Shown: in pieces, positions 45,422 through 57,853 of the stretch
Position numbering within the stretch: the stretch's first letter is position 1
Layout of the letters: each line of letters begins with the position of its first letter
Assembly: GCA_021029095.1 (NCBI GenBank)
Contig: JAJOHG010000124.1
Span: forward strand, 17,806-81,805
Reading direction: 5' to 3'
Length of the DNA: 64,000 nt
Source of the DNA: Phellopilus nigrolimitatus
Taxonomy: Eukaryota > Basidiomycota > Agaricomycetes > Hymenochaetales > Hymenochaetaceae
Position numbers and translations under genes: made by a program
The notes under the pieces: model-generated
Told to the model about the DNA's origin: nothing
Databases searched by the model: none
Seen by the model: only the letters and a program-made list of their open reading frames with translations

Positions 45422-46459
45422 GTTCAGCGGCACGTTGCTCTGTGTCGGAAGTGGTTCTATATAGGACAAGGCGTTAAGACGACCGCGGATGAAGATGACG
45501 GCGCGCTGGAGAAGAGTTGCATAGCGACTTGCAATAAACTTACAAATACTTCTCCCTTGAATGTACTTCCATTGCTAGGAAAGCATATAACTGTTCGGAA
45601 CACAGCATATCACTTTTCTGATGCCAGTAGATAGCGGGTCGTTCAATTGTAATGATCACATGCAAATAAGGCGGGTATAAAAGTGTAGGATGTTTTTCTC
45701 TATTTTTTCTTCAGAAAATAAAATAAGCAGCTCTAGAACCACCTATCTCCAAACGTATCATATATGTATGTACGTACTTCCATAACAAGTAAGTCAATCG
45801 GGCACGGCCGCCGGTAGAAAGTTCGTCTTCGAGTCTTCGACCTTGAGTCGCTTGCCGCCGCCCGACGTCGACCGTTTACCACGTCGTAAAAAGCACGTTT
45901 CGACGCCTGGCGCACGACACACGTTGCACGCCGACATCAGCTCGATCGCTGATCTCATCATTGGCGCGGGCCGCACGGTGGAGGATAAGTCGCGGCGGAA
46001 ATAATCTCGCGAGCGTATCAAGTGACGCGCAGCGACGCGACGAGAAGACGACAGAGAGGACAAAGACGGTGACGACGATCTCTGCAGGTGCGCACCTTAA
46101 GTATCTGATCGCATTGTTGGACGCGACTGACTTGGACGCGTCGACGGAAGTGAAATCGCGTGCGTTGTCGCTTCTAGACTCGCTGGTAGCGTGGTGCTCC
46201 CGCTCTCAACAAGTCCTTCGTGTCTTTGCAGCCGACAGTCGGTGTTTGGCAGCTGCCCGCTCGGTGCCCTATTCTTGGAATCCACTACCATCTTACTCGG
46301 CTTCTACTTGTTATCTCTGCGGTTCCAAGTTCTTAGGCTCTTTCCTTGAATTCTGCAATCTTGCGCTCACCGCTCTCGTTCTTTCTTTCTGACGTCGACA
46401 TACCTCGGCTTCGGAGACGATATACTGCTCCCGCGTTCAGGCTGCTCTAAATCCCCAAA
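45422..46459. other. Intergenic, F-box / RasGEF, with a possible minus-strand gene
   Basis: About 1 kb. It holds the 3' flank of the F-box gene and the promoter of the RasGEF gene. One minus-strand frame is listed separately with low confidence. Confidence 0.5.
45794..46291 (-). CDS. Possible hypothetical gene
   Basis: An ATG at 46291 opens a frame (MVVDSKNRAPSGQLPNTDCR...) that is closed by TAA at 46099..46097. The same frame then reopens and runs to 45794 with Arg-rich sequence, SACNVCRAPGVETCFLRRGK and KRLKVEDSKTNFLPAAVPD. A short intron removing the TAA would join them, but I could not find a donor that keeps the frame. It may be a real small nuclear-type protein with a missed splice, or chance. 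No family recognised. Confidence 0.25.
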
Positions 46460-49400
46460 ATGGCCCCACCAACTATCGATACCTCTGTTGCACGGTCTAT
46501 GTACTCGGTCTCGTCAAGACGGGTCAATGGTTCATATCTATCCCCACAAGAAACGCGCGTGCGCAGCCTCTCCACCGCGTCTTCCTCTTCCACTCTCTCC
46601 CTCGTCACCCCCGTTCCATCCTCCGGTAATTCGTCCTCCTCATCGCTTAACCTCCCGTCCAATTTCACGTCTGATCCTGAGCAAACGCCGTCCTCAACGG
46701 CTTTCGCTTCCGCAAGCGAAGAAGAGGTTTATTCTGACGAAGAAATACAACCCGACGAGTTTGTTCTCGCTCTGCACGACTTTGTGCCACAGCAGCAGAA
46801 CGCGACATGTCTTGCCTTCCGCGCGGGGGAAACGATTCGAGTTCTCAATCGTGATCCGAGCGGGTGGTGGGACGGCGAAATCGACGGACGCAGAGGCTGG
46901 TTTCCCAGCAACTATGTCGATAAGGAAGTCAATTCGCTCATGGATGAAGAGCTGCCCTCCGCGCGGCCGCGCAACGTGCACAGTCGTGCCGTTTCTGACG
47001 CGTCTCTTGCGTCGCGCGCGAGCACAGCAAGTCCAATGCCGGAGCAGCGCGTGTCACTCGACCCCGACGGTCGGGATGTAATGTTCCCCGCCGGAACTAG
47101 CAATACACCCCCGCTCATGATTCCACTATTGCACGGTCTCCAGCTTCTCCAGAACACGACTCTCGCGCGGCGCGTGAGTCACTACCAACCTTCCGTCGCT
47201 TGCATCATTCAGTGTATCCGCGCGCTCCTGCAGCAGACGGATTGCCTTGCCCGCGGTGCGCCGCCGCTCAAAGCCTTCCCTATTCTTGCGCAGGAGCGTA
47301 AGCGTGTGCTTGCAGAGCTCGCGCTTCTAGTAACGCAGAGCAAAAAAGCGTCGTCGTCGGATCATGGAAGCGAGGAGGAGCGTGAGCCAGACGAAGAGCA
47401 CATGCTGCGCCTTGCAGGCCAGGTGTTTGCGCGCGTAAGACGCTTCCTTGCCGTCGCTGTGCAATGCGGCGTCGACGTGCCCGAACGCAGTTTCAGATCG
47501 CCCGCGGCAGACACATTTGAGCCGGAAAACGTGTCCGAGTATACTTCGGGAGGATCCGAAGAGCCTGAAGGTGTGCAGAACCAGTATGGTTTCAACAAAG
47601 ATGATGAGGTGTATTACCCTGTCACAGCGCTAAATAGGAGCAGCGACACTGAAGCACAGTATGCATCTGGAGACTCATGCCGTACGTCGGTAGACTCGGT
47701 TACGCCACTGATTCCTAACGGGCAGGGAATACGGATTTCACGGGTGGGAGCAAACGCATCTGGACACGTCGTACATCACCGCTACCAAGGGCGGAACATG
47801 TCACTCAGCAGTTCCTCTAGCTTTTCGTCCTTTTCATCGCTGGAGTCACCAAGTACGCCCCCCGCGGTCCCCTTTCCTGAGGGTCCATGCTCGGCGCAGC
47901 ACGTACAACAGGCACTACGCGCGACGCACGACACCCTGCTCTCCACGATTGCCGCGTTCATTGGACACGTACACGCGCATTCGCGCGCAGCGCACGCGTC
48001 GAGTACCGGACATCTTTTCGCACTCGTTCGCCAGATTGTCGACATCGTATGTAAGCTGCTTACAATTGTCGATGCGGTGATGGGCGTGCGCGACGTGCCG
48101 TGGATTAAGCTCACCGCACTCGAGAATGCGAAGGAACACCTCTACCAGATGGCGTGTGCCCTTGCAGACGCAGTGCGCGAGATGGCAACCGGCGCGGGCA
48201 TACCACCATCGGAAGAGGAGCTGGAACGCACGCGACTGCTGAAGGTCGCAACGGACGCGCTGAAGGCGGGTTCAGATTGCGTATCCGCGGTGAAGACATG
48301 TCTCGTGCGGCCGCGCAACATGCCGCCGTACGTGATCGTGTTTCCTTCGATGTCAGATAATTCGACGCCACCGAATGCTAGTGCTGCTGCTTTGGATGCT
48401 TCACATCGTCACGAGACTCCGAGGCAGGATTACAACGAGGATCACGATCAAGGACAGCCCGCGAAGCATGCGGCGGCGCCGGAGACCCTGAGCGAGCTGC
48501 ACAAGCAGGTCCAAATGGGTTATACGAGGACCACGCAGCGTTACGAGTACGATAGCGAGGATGTCACCATCCAGCCCAGAGTGAATGGGAATACGTTCGC
48601 CCACGCCCCAGTGGCAGAGCAGTCATATGAGAATGTCACGCACACGTTGTCCGGGGCGAAACCAGAGAGGGATCGCCAGTCGTTCGTCAGCGCCCTGAAC
48701 ATAAACATGAACTTACCTAGCGTCCCCATCGAAGATGCGATTGAGGAAGAGGAGGAGGAAGAGGAAGTAGAGGAAGAGGAAGAGGAAGAGGAGGAGGAGG
48801 AGGAGGAGGAGGAGGAAGAGGAGGAGGAGGAGGAGGAGCTGGATCTTCCGTCACCTACGGTGCAAGCCTCGACTGATATATGTTCTATCGACGGTGAAAC
48901 AATCTCTGAGGGCAGCCAACGTCTAGAGATTTCGCTAGAAGACAAACTGATCAACGGGGAGCTGCCTTCAATCCCTCAATCAGGCGAAGGTAATATCCCC
49001 CTTGCCTGGACGCTTTCACACGACTACGCTTCGCAGGACGTTGCTTACAACAGCGAAGGCCAGCTGGTCGGAGCGACGTTGGAAGCGCTCGTCGAGAAAA
49101 TGACTCCGCATGACCAAATTGTGGATGCGGCTTTTTCGGCTGTCTTCTTCTTCACTTTCCGCCTTTTTGCTTCCCCTATTGACCTTGCGGAGGCAGTTAG
49201 TGCCCGCTTCAATCTAGTGCAGCCGAGCAGGTTATCCGAGACGGATATGATACTGTGGCAGCGGCAGAAGCTTCTGCCTGTTCGTCTACGGGTGTCGAAT
49301 TTCCTAAAACTCTGGCTCGAAGCCTACTGGCGAGTCGGATATGATGACGAAGCGCTCCCCTTCCTTCAGCACTTTGTGCGTGGCACGATGTCAGAGATTC

Positions 49401-50705
49401 TCCCACCCGCTGCGCAGCGACTCGACGACCTGATCGTTTCCCGCCAAATGACGCCTTTGTCACAACCAAACAGCCCTATCTCTGAGCGCCAACGGCTTGG
49501 GGAACGACTGCGCGACGCGGGAATGCCAGTGGGCCCCCATTTTATCGGCGCCGCGCCGTCGTCGTCCGAGGTCCCGCGGCCGGTAATGACAAAAGCTCTG
49601 CTCGCGGCGTTGCGTGCACGCAGCTTTGCGTCCATCCCAGTCACAGACTTCGACGTGCTTGAACTTGCACGCCAGATGACTCTGTTGGAGTGCTCATTGT
49701 ACTGTCTAATCACTGCTGAGGAGATGCTTGAGCTCGGCAAACCCGGGGCGCCTCCTGCTGTCAATGTTAAGGCGGTCAGCTCGTTGAGTACCGCCATTAC
49801 TGGTTGGGTGTCGGAGTCGATTTTAGGAGAACCGGACGTGAAGCGACGCGTTCTGCTCGTGAAGTTCTTCATTAAGGTTGCTGATGTACGTTTTTATTTT
49901 TCTCTATCCGTGATAGTTCTGCTCATCTGCCCCCAAGCGCTGCACCACTTTGAACAACTTCAGCACCCCTCGCTCCATTCTCGCAGCTCTGGACTCGTCG
50001 ACTATTTCTCGGCTTCATCAAACGTGGTCGGTGAGTGGATCGGCAGTACTTAATTTGGTGCTCGGGACCTCATTGCCTATTTGTTGCTCAGGGTCTCGCG
50101 CAAAAGAACAAAATACAGCTCGAGGCGTTACGGAAGTTAGCAGACCATGCACGAAATTATCATGAATATCGATCACGGTTACGGAATACAGCTCCTCCTG
50201 CCGTCCCTTTCCTTGGTATGTTTGTGTAGAATACTGCACACTATGGCCCCACGTGCTGATCAATGCGCCGCCTGTTGTATAGGTCTTTACTTGACCGATC
50301 TCACGTTTTGTCGTGAAGGGAATCCATCCCACCGTGCTTCGCCGCTGGCCCCTGAAAAGAAGCTACTGAACTTCAACAAGTATCATAAGCTGGCAAGGAT
50401 CGTGCAGGATATGCAACGATTTCAGGTTCCGTATAACCTTAAGGACATTCCCGAAGCCAGGCAGTACCTTCAATTCTGCCTTGACAAGACTAAAGATCTC
50501 GGCGACCTGGATGATCTCTATCGAAGAAGGTATGCGCTTGCGTTTTTGGGCCATCACTAAAGCTAACGATAAACTCAACAGTCAACTTCTGGAGCCGAAG
50601 CAAGCCGCAGAGACACCCACAAACGGCGAACTAAAGACGTCGCTTTTCGGCTGGGGCGGCCGCTCACAGTCATCGTCGCAGACGTCGCAAGCAACGATCG
50701 CCTGA
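46460..50705 (+). CDS. SH3 and RasGEF protein, Cdc25-type Ras activator
   Basis: Five exons (46460..49885, 49938..50030, 50092..50215, 50283..50529, 50582..50705) encode 1337 aa. An SH3 domain lies at about 99-155 (ALHDFVPQ, GETIRVLNRDPSGWWDGEID, GWFPSNYV). The middle is long and low in complexity, with Ser/Thr-rich stretches and a Glu-rich tract at about 762-793. A RasGEF N-terminal domain lies at about 867-990 (ATLEALVEKMTPHDQ, FFFTFRLFASPIDLAEAV) and the catalytic RasGEF domain at about 1060-1310 (ELARQMTLLECSLYCLITAE, LVKFFIKVADRCTTLNNFS, VYLTDLTF-type LYLTDLTFCREGNP, LNFNKYHKLARIVQDMQRFQ). It should load GTP on Ras and feed cAMP or MAPK signalling at the membrane. Order and length fit fungal Cdc25/SdcA proteins. 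All introns crowd into the last 850 bases. AATAAA is at 50734-50739. Confidence 0.9.
48743..48838 (+). repeat. GAG/GAA trinucleotide repeat encoding poly-Glu
   Basis: Thirty-two codons are almost all GAG or GAA, interrupted once by GTA (Val). The tract lies between the SH3 and RasGEF halves. It is translated in frame. Confidence 0.9.
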
Positions 50706-53700
50706 ATACACCTCACTATACCATCCCTTTATCAATAAATAACGAATCAATAACGATTGTTGACAGTACTGTATCTTTATCCAGATTTTGGGGGCTTTCA
50801 TCATCGTGTTGTTTTTATGGACGTGAACACCTATCCTCACATGTAAAGCCCTTTTACCTTTTCCTTCTATGACCTGCTTTTGCCAGGCCTTTTCTCCTTC
50901 TGCCTCAGTTCCTTCCTTTCTTCAGCCAGTCACGGTTGTGTTTCTATGCTATTTATCCCACATCGTTGTTGCATCTGACGCTAAGGGTATCGTCGCCCTT
51001 TTTTCTTCTTAAACATTCTCCGTATCATACATTACTATCTCATTACAATGCTTCTCTACTTCCTTATTCACGTTCATCATGATCATAACACTATCTTTGC
51101 TCTGTATAAGACTTGTCATAGCCTTGTTTATTACATGGATAATCTAATGCGTCCTTGGCCTTCTCGACCTCTTGATAAATTCACTCAGTAACTTGCACGC
51201 AACTTCAAGTTTAGGGGCTGTGAAATATTTCGGTTTTTGGTAAAAGTGCACCTTGCTGATAAGTACCTGATGAGCCTTCTGCTTTCCCTGGCAAGTTGAA
51301 TTATACATGAGCATCTTCGATTTCCGAGCTTTGATATTTATAGAGTACCAAAGTCATCTTACTCCTGTACGTATCTCGATTTCCTCTACTAACGTGGCGA
51401 ATCCTTTTTTTATCTCGAACGTGTTGAGAAGCATGATCGGATTTTAATCAAATCAGGAAGGCTCAGAAAACTTATTCGAAGCAAAAGGAGACGGACGTGA
51501 TTACTCAACGAATATGAAACGGTATCGGTACGCGATCCAGCTCCGTACGCCGCCGAGGAAATTTAGCAGGTTGTAGTATGCGCTCAGACTGGGCATACCC
51601 TCTTTGCCTTGGATGGGTTTGGCTACCTACCGGGGCTGTTTACCCGTTGAATTTCAATAAGTATACACGCCGGTGTGTGTTGTAGAGGATAGAGGGAGCG
51701 CGATTGCTGAAGAAATTTGACAAACTGGGCCAAGAAGGAAAGGTACGCATATTCCGTCATCTTGTGCCCAGCAATCAAGAACGCTGTCATTCCTGGAGAG
51801 GAAGTTTATCGTGCGAGTGATTGTTTAGAATACAACTTACGAGCAAGCAGCTCTTCGTCCACCGTTTTCTGCGATTCTGGAAGGTCTGTGTGCATTTTCG
51901 CATTGACGAAGAACAACCCCTTTGTGATCCGATAACTTGAGTTAATCTCGTTATTTAACAAGATCAAGAAAAACGGCGTTTTCTCCAATGTGGCGCATTG
52001 TAGCCTGCGTTTTCTTTTTTGTCTTTCTTTCTTTCTTTTCTTCTCTTTGACGAGCTTGAGCAGTCCATAAGACCGATCAGTCGCCCGCGTCGTGCTTCTA
52101 ATCGATAGTCAGAACCCTTGTTTTATTAGGAGGTCAAATCGTATGTCTCACTCGACATAATTGTACATGTACCGTGAGGATAATAACGTACATGTACAAC
52201 TTGAGTGGTGCGACCAAGCCAGTATAACATTTTAAAATCATGGGGACACTGTTTCCACAAAAATGTCTGTCTTCCAAATATTTATGGCGTTGTAAAGGTC
52301 GCCAAAGAAAGTCAGCAAATTTGAGTTGAGATTGAAACAACTAGATTCTCCACGTTAAAAAGCATGGGCGTCGTATTCCTCTGAACGCCGCGGCCCGTTG
52401 CTGCAGTGCCTTGTTCCAATTAACTCGCTATCCCTTTTCACCATACTGCGCCTTAAGAGAAAGAAAAGACTTCTCGGTTGAACCAAAAAATTGCATGAGT
52501 TACAAACGTACATGCTGTCACGAGTTTATCCTACAATGAAGATATTATTAACAAGGGATAAGCAGTCTATGAGGAGAGAGCCTCTCACCATGCAGACTGC
52601 AGTCGCCGAGGAGCATTGTAGTTCGTCCACCACTGCCTGCGTTTCTATACAATCAGCTCTTCAGCGCTTTGGCAGCGAGCACAGTTCAGATGGTAGGCGA
52701 GTCATCGAATTACATAAATTGTGGGAAACACGGCTCTCTCCGACCGACCGATCTTTGTCATGCCCTCTTGCGGTATGCTCAGCCACAACTTGACACTTCT
52801 CAGTGCTCACTGCTTTATGCTTTCAAATTTACACCTCATAGTCAAATACTGAAGTTTCTTTATTTTTTAAACCTTCCGACTCTGACATTTTAATAGTACA
52901 AATTTCGGACCTTCACAGTTTATTTTTCCCCATCGCTGTAGCCGCAACATCAGTCGACGCTGCGAAATTTTGATATCTTCAATAGGAGCGCAGCTGATGG
53001 TACAAAAAGGCATATAAAAATGGCTTTGCATGCGGTAAGCGAATCTCAAATAATTTGGCATTGCATACTCTCAACTTTCTCTTCTTGGTACCTGGTACCT
53101 TGCGCTGCGGCGCCTATCATTTCTCCGAGTGCCTGCTTCCTCGGTATACAGTGCCTGCTTCTTGGCCAGCGCATCGAAATATTTTCAGAATATGTTCATT
53201 TCAATGATACGTGCATGAGCTTCGCCCATAAATGAAATCCATACTTCCTTGAAGTCCTCCACGTCGCGCTTAACCTGTTCTCATCTTATTGGTAGATTTT
53301 AGCAAGCCAGTATCACCGAGACCAATATACCTGATTTGTGAGCGATGCGGCTTGTGTCGATACTTCTCCAGCACGTTTGTTGTACGCTTAGCTGCCTCAC
53401 AAATACGAACTTTAGCAGTTCTGCTCTCAACGACTCGAAGTCGCGATGTTGCTTCTTTTAAAACCTTTGGACTGCTTGTTTAACTGAAATTAATCGTGGT
53501 TTTTGTTTGAATCAAATGTCCAAATGGAACAACTATGGATGAGCGTGAAGATAAACAAGCTTGCATTCTAGAGAAACGGGCCGATTCACCTTCTCCTCTT
53601 CTCCTGTTTACTTCTTCTCTCGGAAGTCGATAACTGACATGTGCGAATGCGTCAAGATTCTCCATTGGGAGGGCCCACCTTATGAGCTGCATGCCTCATT

Positions 53701-56700
53701 AAGGGGACCTGTAGGCAGAAGGCTTCTATGCTGTGTGATAGGCGCGTGCATGGGGTTCCCCGAGACGGGTTACTGCTATCAACAATTTATTGAGCTTTTA
53801 TCAAATTCGTGGGGGTCTGCTTTTGAGTAATGCCGACTGGTACATTTTTGTTGTGGTTGTATTCATAACATTACTATAATCAACGACATAGCATCGCACT
53901 AAAGAGCGTTGAAACTCAACCTCAGGACTCTTGCTGTGTCTACCGTGGCATTACATGTCGTTCCGCTTAAACTACTAGACCATACCAGCGTTGGAATGGT
54001 CTATTGATCCAGAAGGAATATTGACAACGTCTCTCTTTGCATCTATATCCAAAATCAGTTTACTCCTCCAATGCTTGTCACGTTATTTCAAATCATTTCG
54101 TATCATATAAAGGCCCACAGAATGAAATCCATCGAGCAAGGGGCGCGGCCGGCGAAGCCTAGCTTGTCTTTTAGCTGACAGTCGTAAGTGGAGCTGCTGG
54201 AGGTCCGATAATGCCAGATTATGGTTGTTTGGACAATCGAAGGAAAGGGAGTTTTGATTTACGTGACCGAGTTGCAACATGGAGCGAAGAACGGCGGTTA
54301 TTGGCTCTGGTAGTTTGGCGTCACGAAAGTCGTGCACGTAGGCTGTCCGATGATCGCATAAGAAAATACCGACTTCATTCTGTGAGTAGGATGAAGAGTA
54401 GAAGATGAATCCAGAACTTGAGAATGATTGGTTATGACGAAGATGGGAGTGACTCATGGCAATCATATTATTCATGAGCATCTGCTGGACGAATAGTCAT
54501 TATACCTTTAACTCAAAATCCTTGATAGAGAAAGAATATTGAGGGACAGTGCATCCCGTCCACTTGCAAGGTCCCACATGTCAATTGCTTCTGTTAATTT
54601 CGGTGGTACTTACGCCATGCTCGCGGAAGACTCGGAATCAGTAACGTTAATTTTCCGATCCCCGTGATATCCGTCGTAAATAAAAGTTACTTACAGTACA
54701 TCTCGATAGCTGAAGGATATGAAATCCACTGGAAACTGTTCACGTACACTTTACGATAGACTTTCCTGTTAGCTTTCCTTGCAGGGGAAAGATCCCGAGC
54801 CACTGATGCCGCCTAATTTCGAATAAGTACGGGATGTGGCTACAGCATGTCGCTTGTCCAACCGTGTATTACGTAGCGAAAACCATGCGAGCAGCGTTTA
54901 GATAAATTCCACTTCACTCCTCTGTGTTAGGACTTCGCTTTCATAGCTCTTTTCCCCAGCGCTTGGAGCGCGGACTGACTTGATGGGGGCCGAGGAATTA
55001 AAACTTAAGCTTGGCAACTTCTCAAAAAGCCCCATGAACGGTACTTTCGAGCGTGTCTGCCGGTTCGTCGTTCTTTTCCCTCTGCCTCAAGGAAGATGAC
55101 ATTCTTTAAGTTTACGGCCGGCACGATGCAGCTCTTCTTATTTTGATGAGAGATAGCACGCACAGACAACGGACTCCGGAGATGGCAGAGGACTCGGAGT
55201 CACCCTAAAGTCCTGCGAGTGGTATCTGTGACTAGTTCGCTGTCAATACATGCAGAGCCTGAACATGCAGACTTAGTTGTCCGCTGCCTCGAGAACCTCC
55301 AGGGTCGCTAACGCAGATGGTGTTCGCGCAAGGAGATGTACGTAGACTAGCTGGAAATTCTAAATTCTACGCAGAATTGAATCTACTCACAACCAACTTC
55401 CACGGAAAAAACAATTCCACGGAAAATAGGACTTACATGACAGTTACCAAGCCAAATGCACAATCCGGCGGGTAGTTGAATGTCATGCTGTCAGAATCTC
55501 ACGATTGCTGCTTTGCCTTGTACATATTTACAATGCGAGGAGCAGCGAATTGTGCAATACAAGGCACGACTGGGGTTCTAGCGACAGCCTTCCGAGAAGT
55601 GAAAAGCATCCACTTAGGTGCATCCAGTGCCAAGCTCAGAATTGGAAGACCTTTCTCCAGGCTGTAAATAAATGGATCGCAAGCTATATTTTCCCCTGGC
55701 AATTTTTTGTAAGTCGAATTAGTTGAATAAGAAGAAGGATATAACTATTTCCTCACCCAGAAGATGAGTAATTTTCTTTTTTCGCTGATTCTTTCTTTTG
55801 AGCAGAGCTCTGGAATTGCGCCATGGCTTCACAGCGCTTCGCCCCCTGTTTCGAGTCTTAATTCCAGCGAGGAACGAGGAATGCACGCATTCGTCCGCCA
55901 AGCATAATTCAAACAGCAAAAAGAAAAGAAAAGGAAAACATAGCTGCGATTGATCAGACCGCATGGCTGGTGTGGTCAATTGACAGCATGAGGACTGGAA
56001 ATAGCCGATGAGAGTCAGGTGGCTTGATATTGGGATTGACTGAAGAAACAGAGGCATCGATGGTTATTTTCCATCTTTGCAATAGAACGATGGAGAAACA
56101 ACAAACAGAGGCAGAAGATCAAGGAGGACAAGGTCTGTGATGAGGCAGCTGAGGCGAAAGAAGCGAAAGAGTGGTTGGTTCACGGAGATCGCCGAAATTC
56201 TTTGGGTCTGCTGCTCAGTTGGTCAATCCGGTACATACGGCCTTCATAGCTGCGCGACTCGGAGTACTTTGGTATTAATAACTTCCTTCTCCTTCAGCTG
56301 ACTTTTCAAATCTGCAATTCGCGAACATACATCAAGTCTCTCCTGGACGTTTCAGAACTTACGGTGTTGAATATGTGAGCAGGACGCATACGCCTGCTCG
56401 TACTGTTCTTTTGCTTGTCGTCGAGTACGTGTCCAGTTCAGCATTACTAATTTCAGTCTCGTTGTGTATGTTCTTGGAGCTCCACCGAGATCGCGAGATC
56501 GTCTGGATCTCTTCGATTAAGAGCAAGCTGCCGTATGTTTGCGCTTCTCATCTCAAGTTAAAGTTACTGCGGTAATTACTCGCAGGATGCATAGCTGCGC
56601 AAGTCATGAAGGCAAAGCCTCGCGTACCCCGGATGGTATTCAGGAATCAGACCGGAGTGGATTAGGAAGACATTATATTTAGCAGACACTCTTCTTCCTT

Positions 56701-57853
56701 AGGGCGACGATGTGGTGGATGTATGTTTTGTCTATGTGATGCCGCTATAGCCCCGTTCGAGCTCTCAGGCTTTCATATTTCCGGCACTGATCCTCTCGAA
56801 AACACACCATTTGCTCTCACGTCAACGGCTATGTCGCTGTGGGCGCAGTTACTTGGTCTATTGTTGTAATCTGGACACTCACTCACTCTAGTCAACTTCG
56901 CAGGTTTCGCAGATTAGCCTCAACTGGATATCGGCCGAGCGTACGCTAATAGAATCGAGAAGGATCAATATTAGCGTAGGGTGCTCCTCTTTCTCGAAAC
57001 AGACTTTCTGCCAGGTTCCGCTGTATTACTCAGACTAAATTCGCATTTGCAGGGTCGTGTCGGCAGAGGATTGGAACTATTATATTAGCTGAAGGTGAGT
57101 TGTCAGCGAGCTCGGGATAAATTCAGACATTGAGTTATTGGAATAAGGGGAATATTCCTTGATGCTCTGGCTTAGAGACAAAGAACATTCGGTTCCGACG
57201 AGATCATATATTTTACCAAAAGAAGCATATTAAGAAACACCTATAAATCCCTTCTAGGCTCATAGAAACTATAAATGAAATTCAAATCTGCAAGATCAGC
57301 CAGCGGCTGCAAGAACTCGAGATCTCAAATTCCGGGCGAAATCAGGCACTGTATAGTACATGGACCCTATCAGTGTCCGGGCGAATTCAGATCGAATTGC
57401 CCGATATCGTGCTCCGGCGTCGATAGGCCTCTCTTGCCGCAGGCGGCAGCTGTCATCGCGCTTCGAAACCCTTCAGAACACCTTGGAGACGGCACCTGGC
57501 TGGATCAGAACATTTTCGAGGACCCGGACACTCGCTTATATCCTAATTCTGCGGGAATTAACCGATTTTCACCCACCATCATGTACCATACGAGGCGTTT
57601 TTTTTCTCTGCTCCATACTCTCTTTCTCTCTTCCTTTCTCCTTCTCTGTCTCTCTGTTCTCCGTCCCAGATATTTACTTCAGTGCTTACATATTCGAAAC
57701 TCACTTATTTTGCTGGTGCAGGGCAGTTTCGTTCAGAATTAGAACAAAGCTACCAGCCGCCTATATAAACCCCCACATTGACATCGTCGACCACACTCCT
57801 TCACTCGTCTCTTGTGACATCTTCCTGAGGCTCAACCTGACGTGCTCACTGCT
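50706..57853. other. Gene-poor region of about 7 kb
   Basis: I found no frame or splice chain that resembles a known family on either strand. Frames stay below 180 codons, and the longest (57360-57899) overlaps the aquaporin promoter and CT-rich tract. There are CT-rich runs at 52010-52048 and 57600-57655. No transposon proteins, tRNA B-boxes or rRNA were recognised. It may hold non-coding RNA, decayed transposons or rapidly evolving genes I cannot see. Confidence 0.5.
57762..57769 (+). promoter_or_regulatory. TATA box of the aquaglyceroporin gene
   Basis: TATATAAA lies 92 bases upstream of the ATG at 57854 and is followed by a CA/CT-rich leader. Confidence 0.6.
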
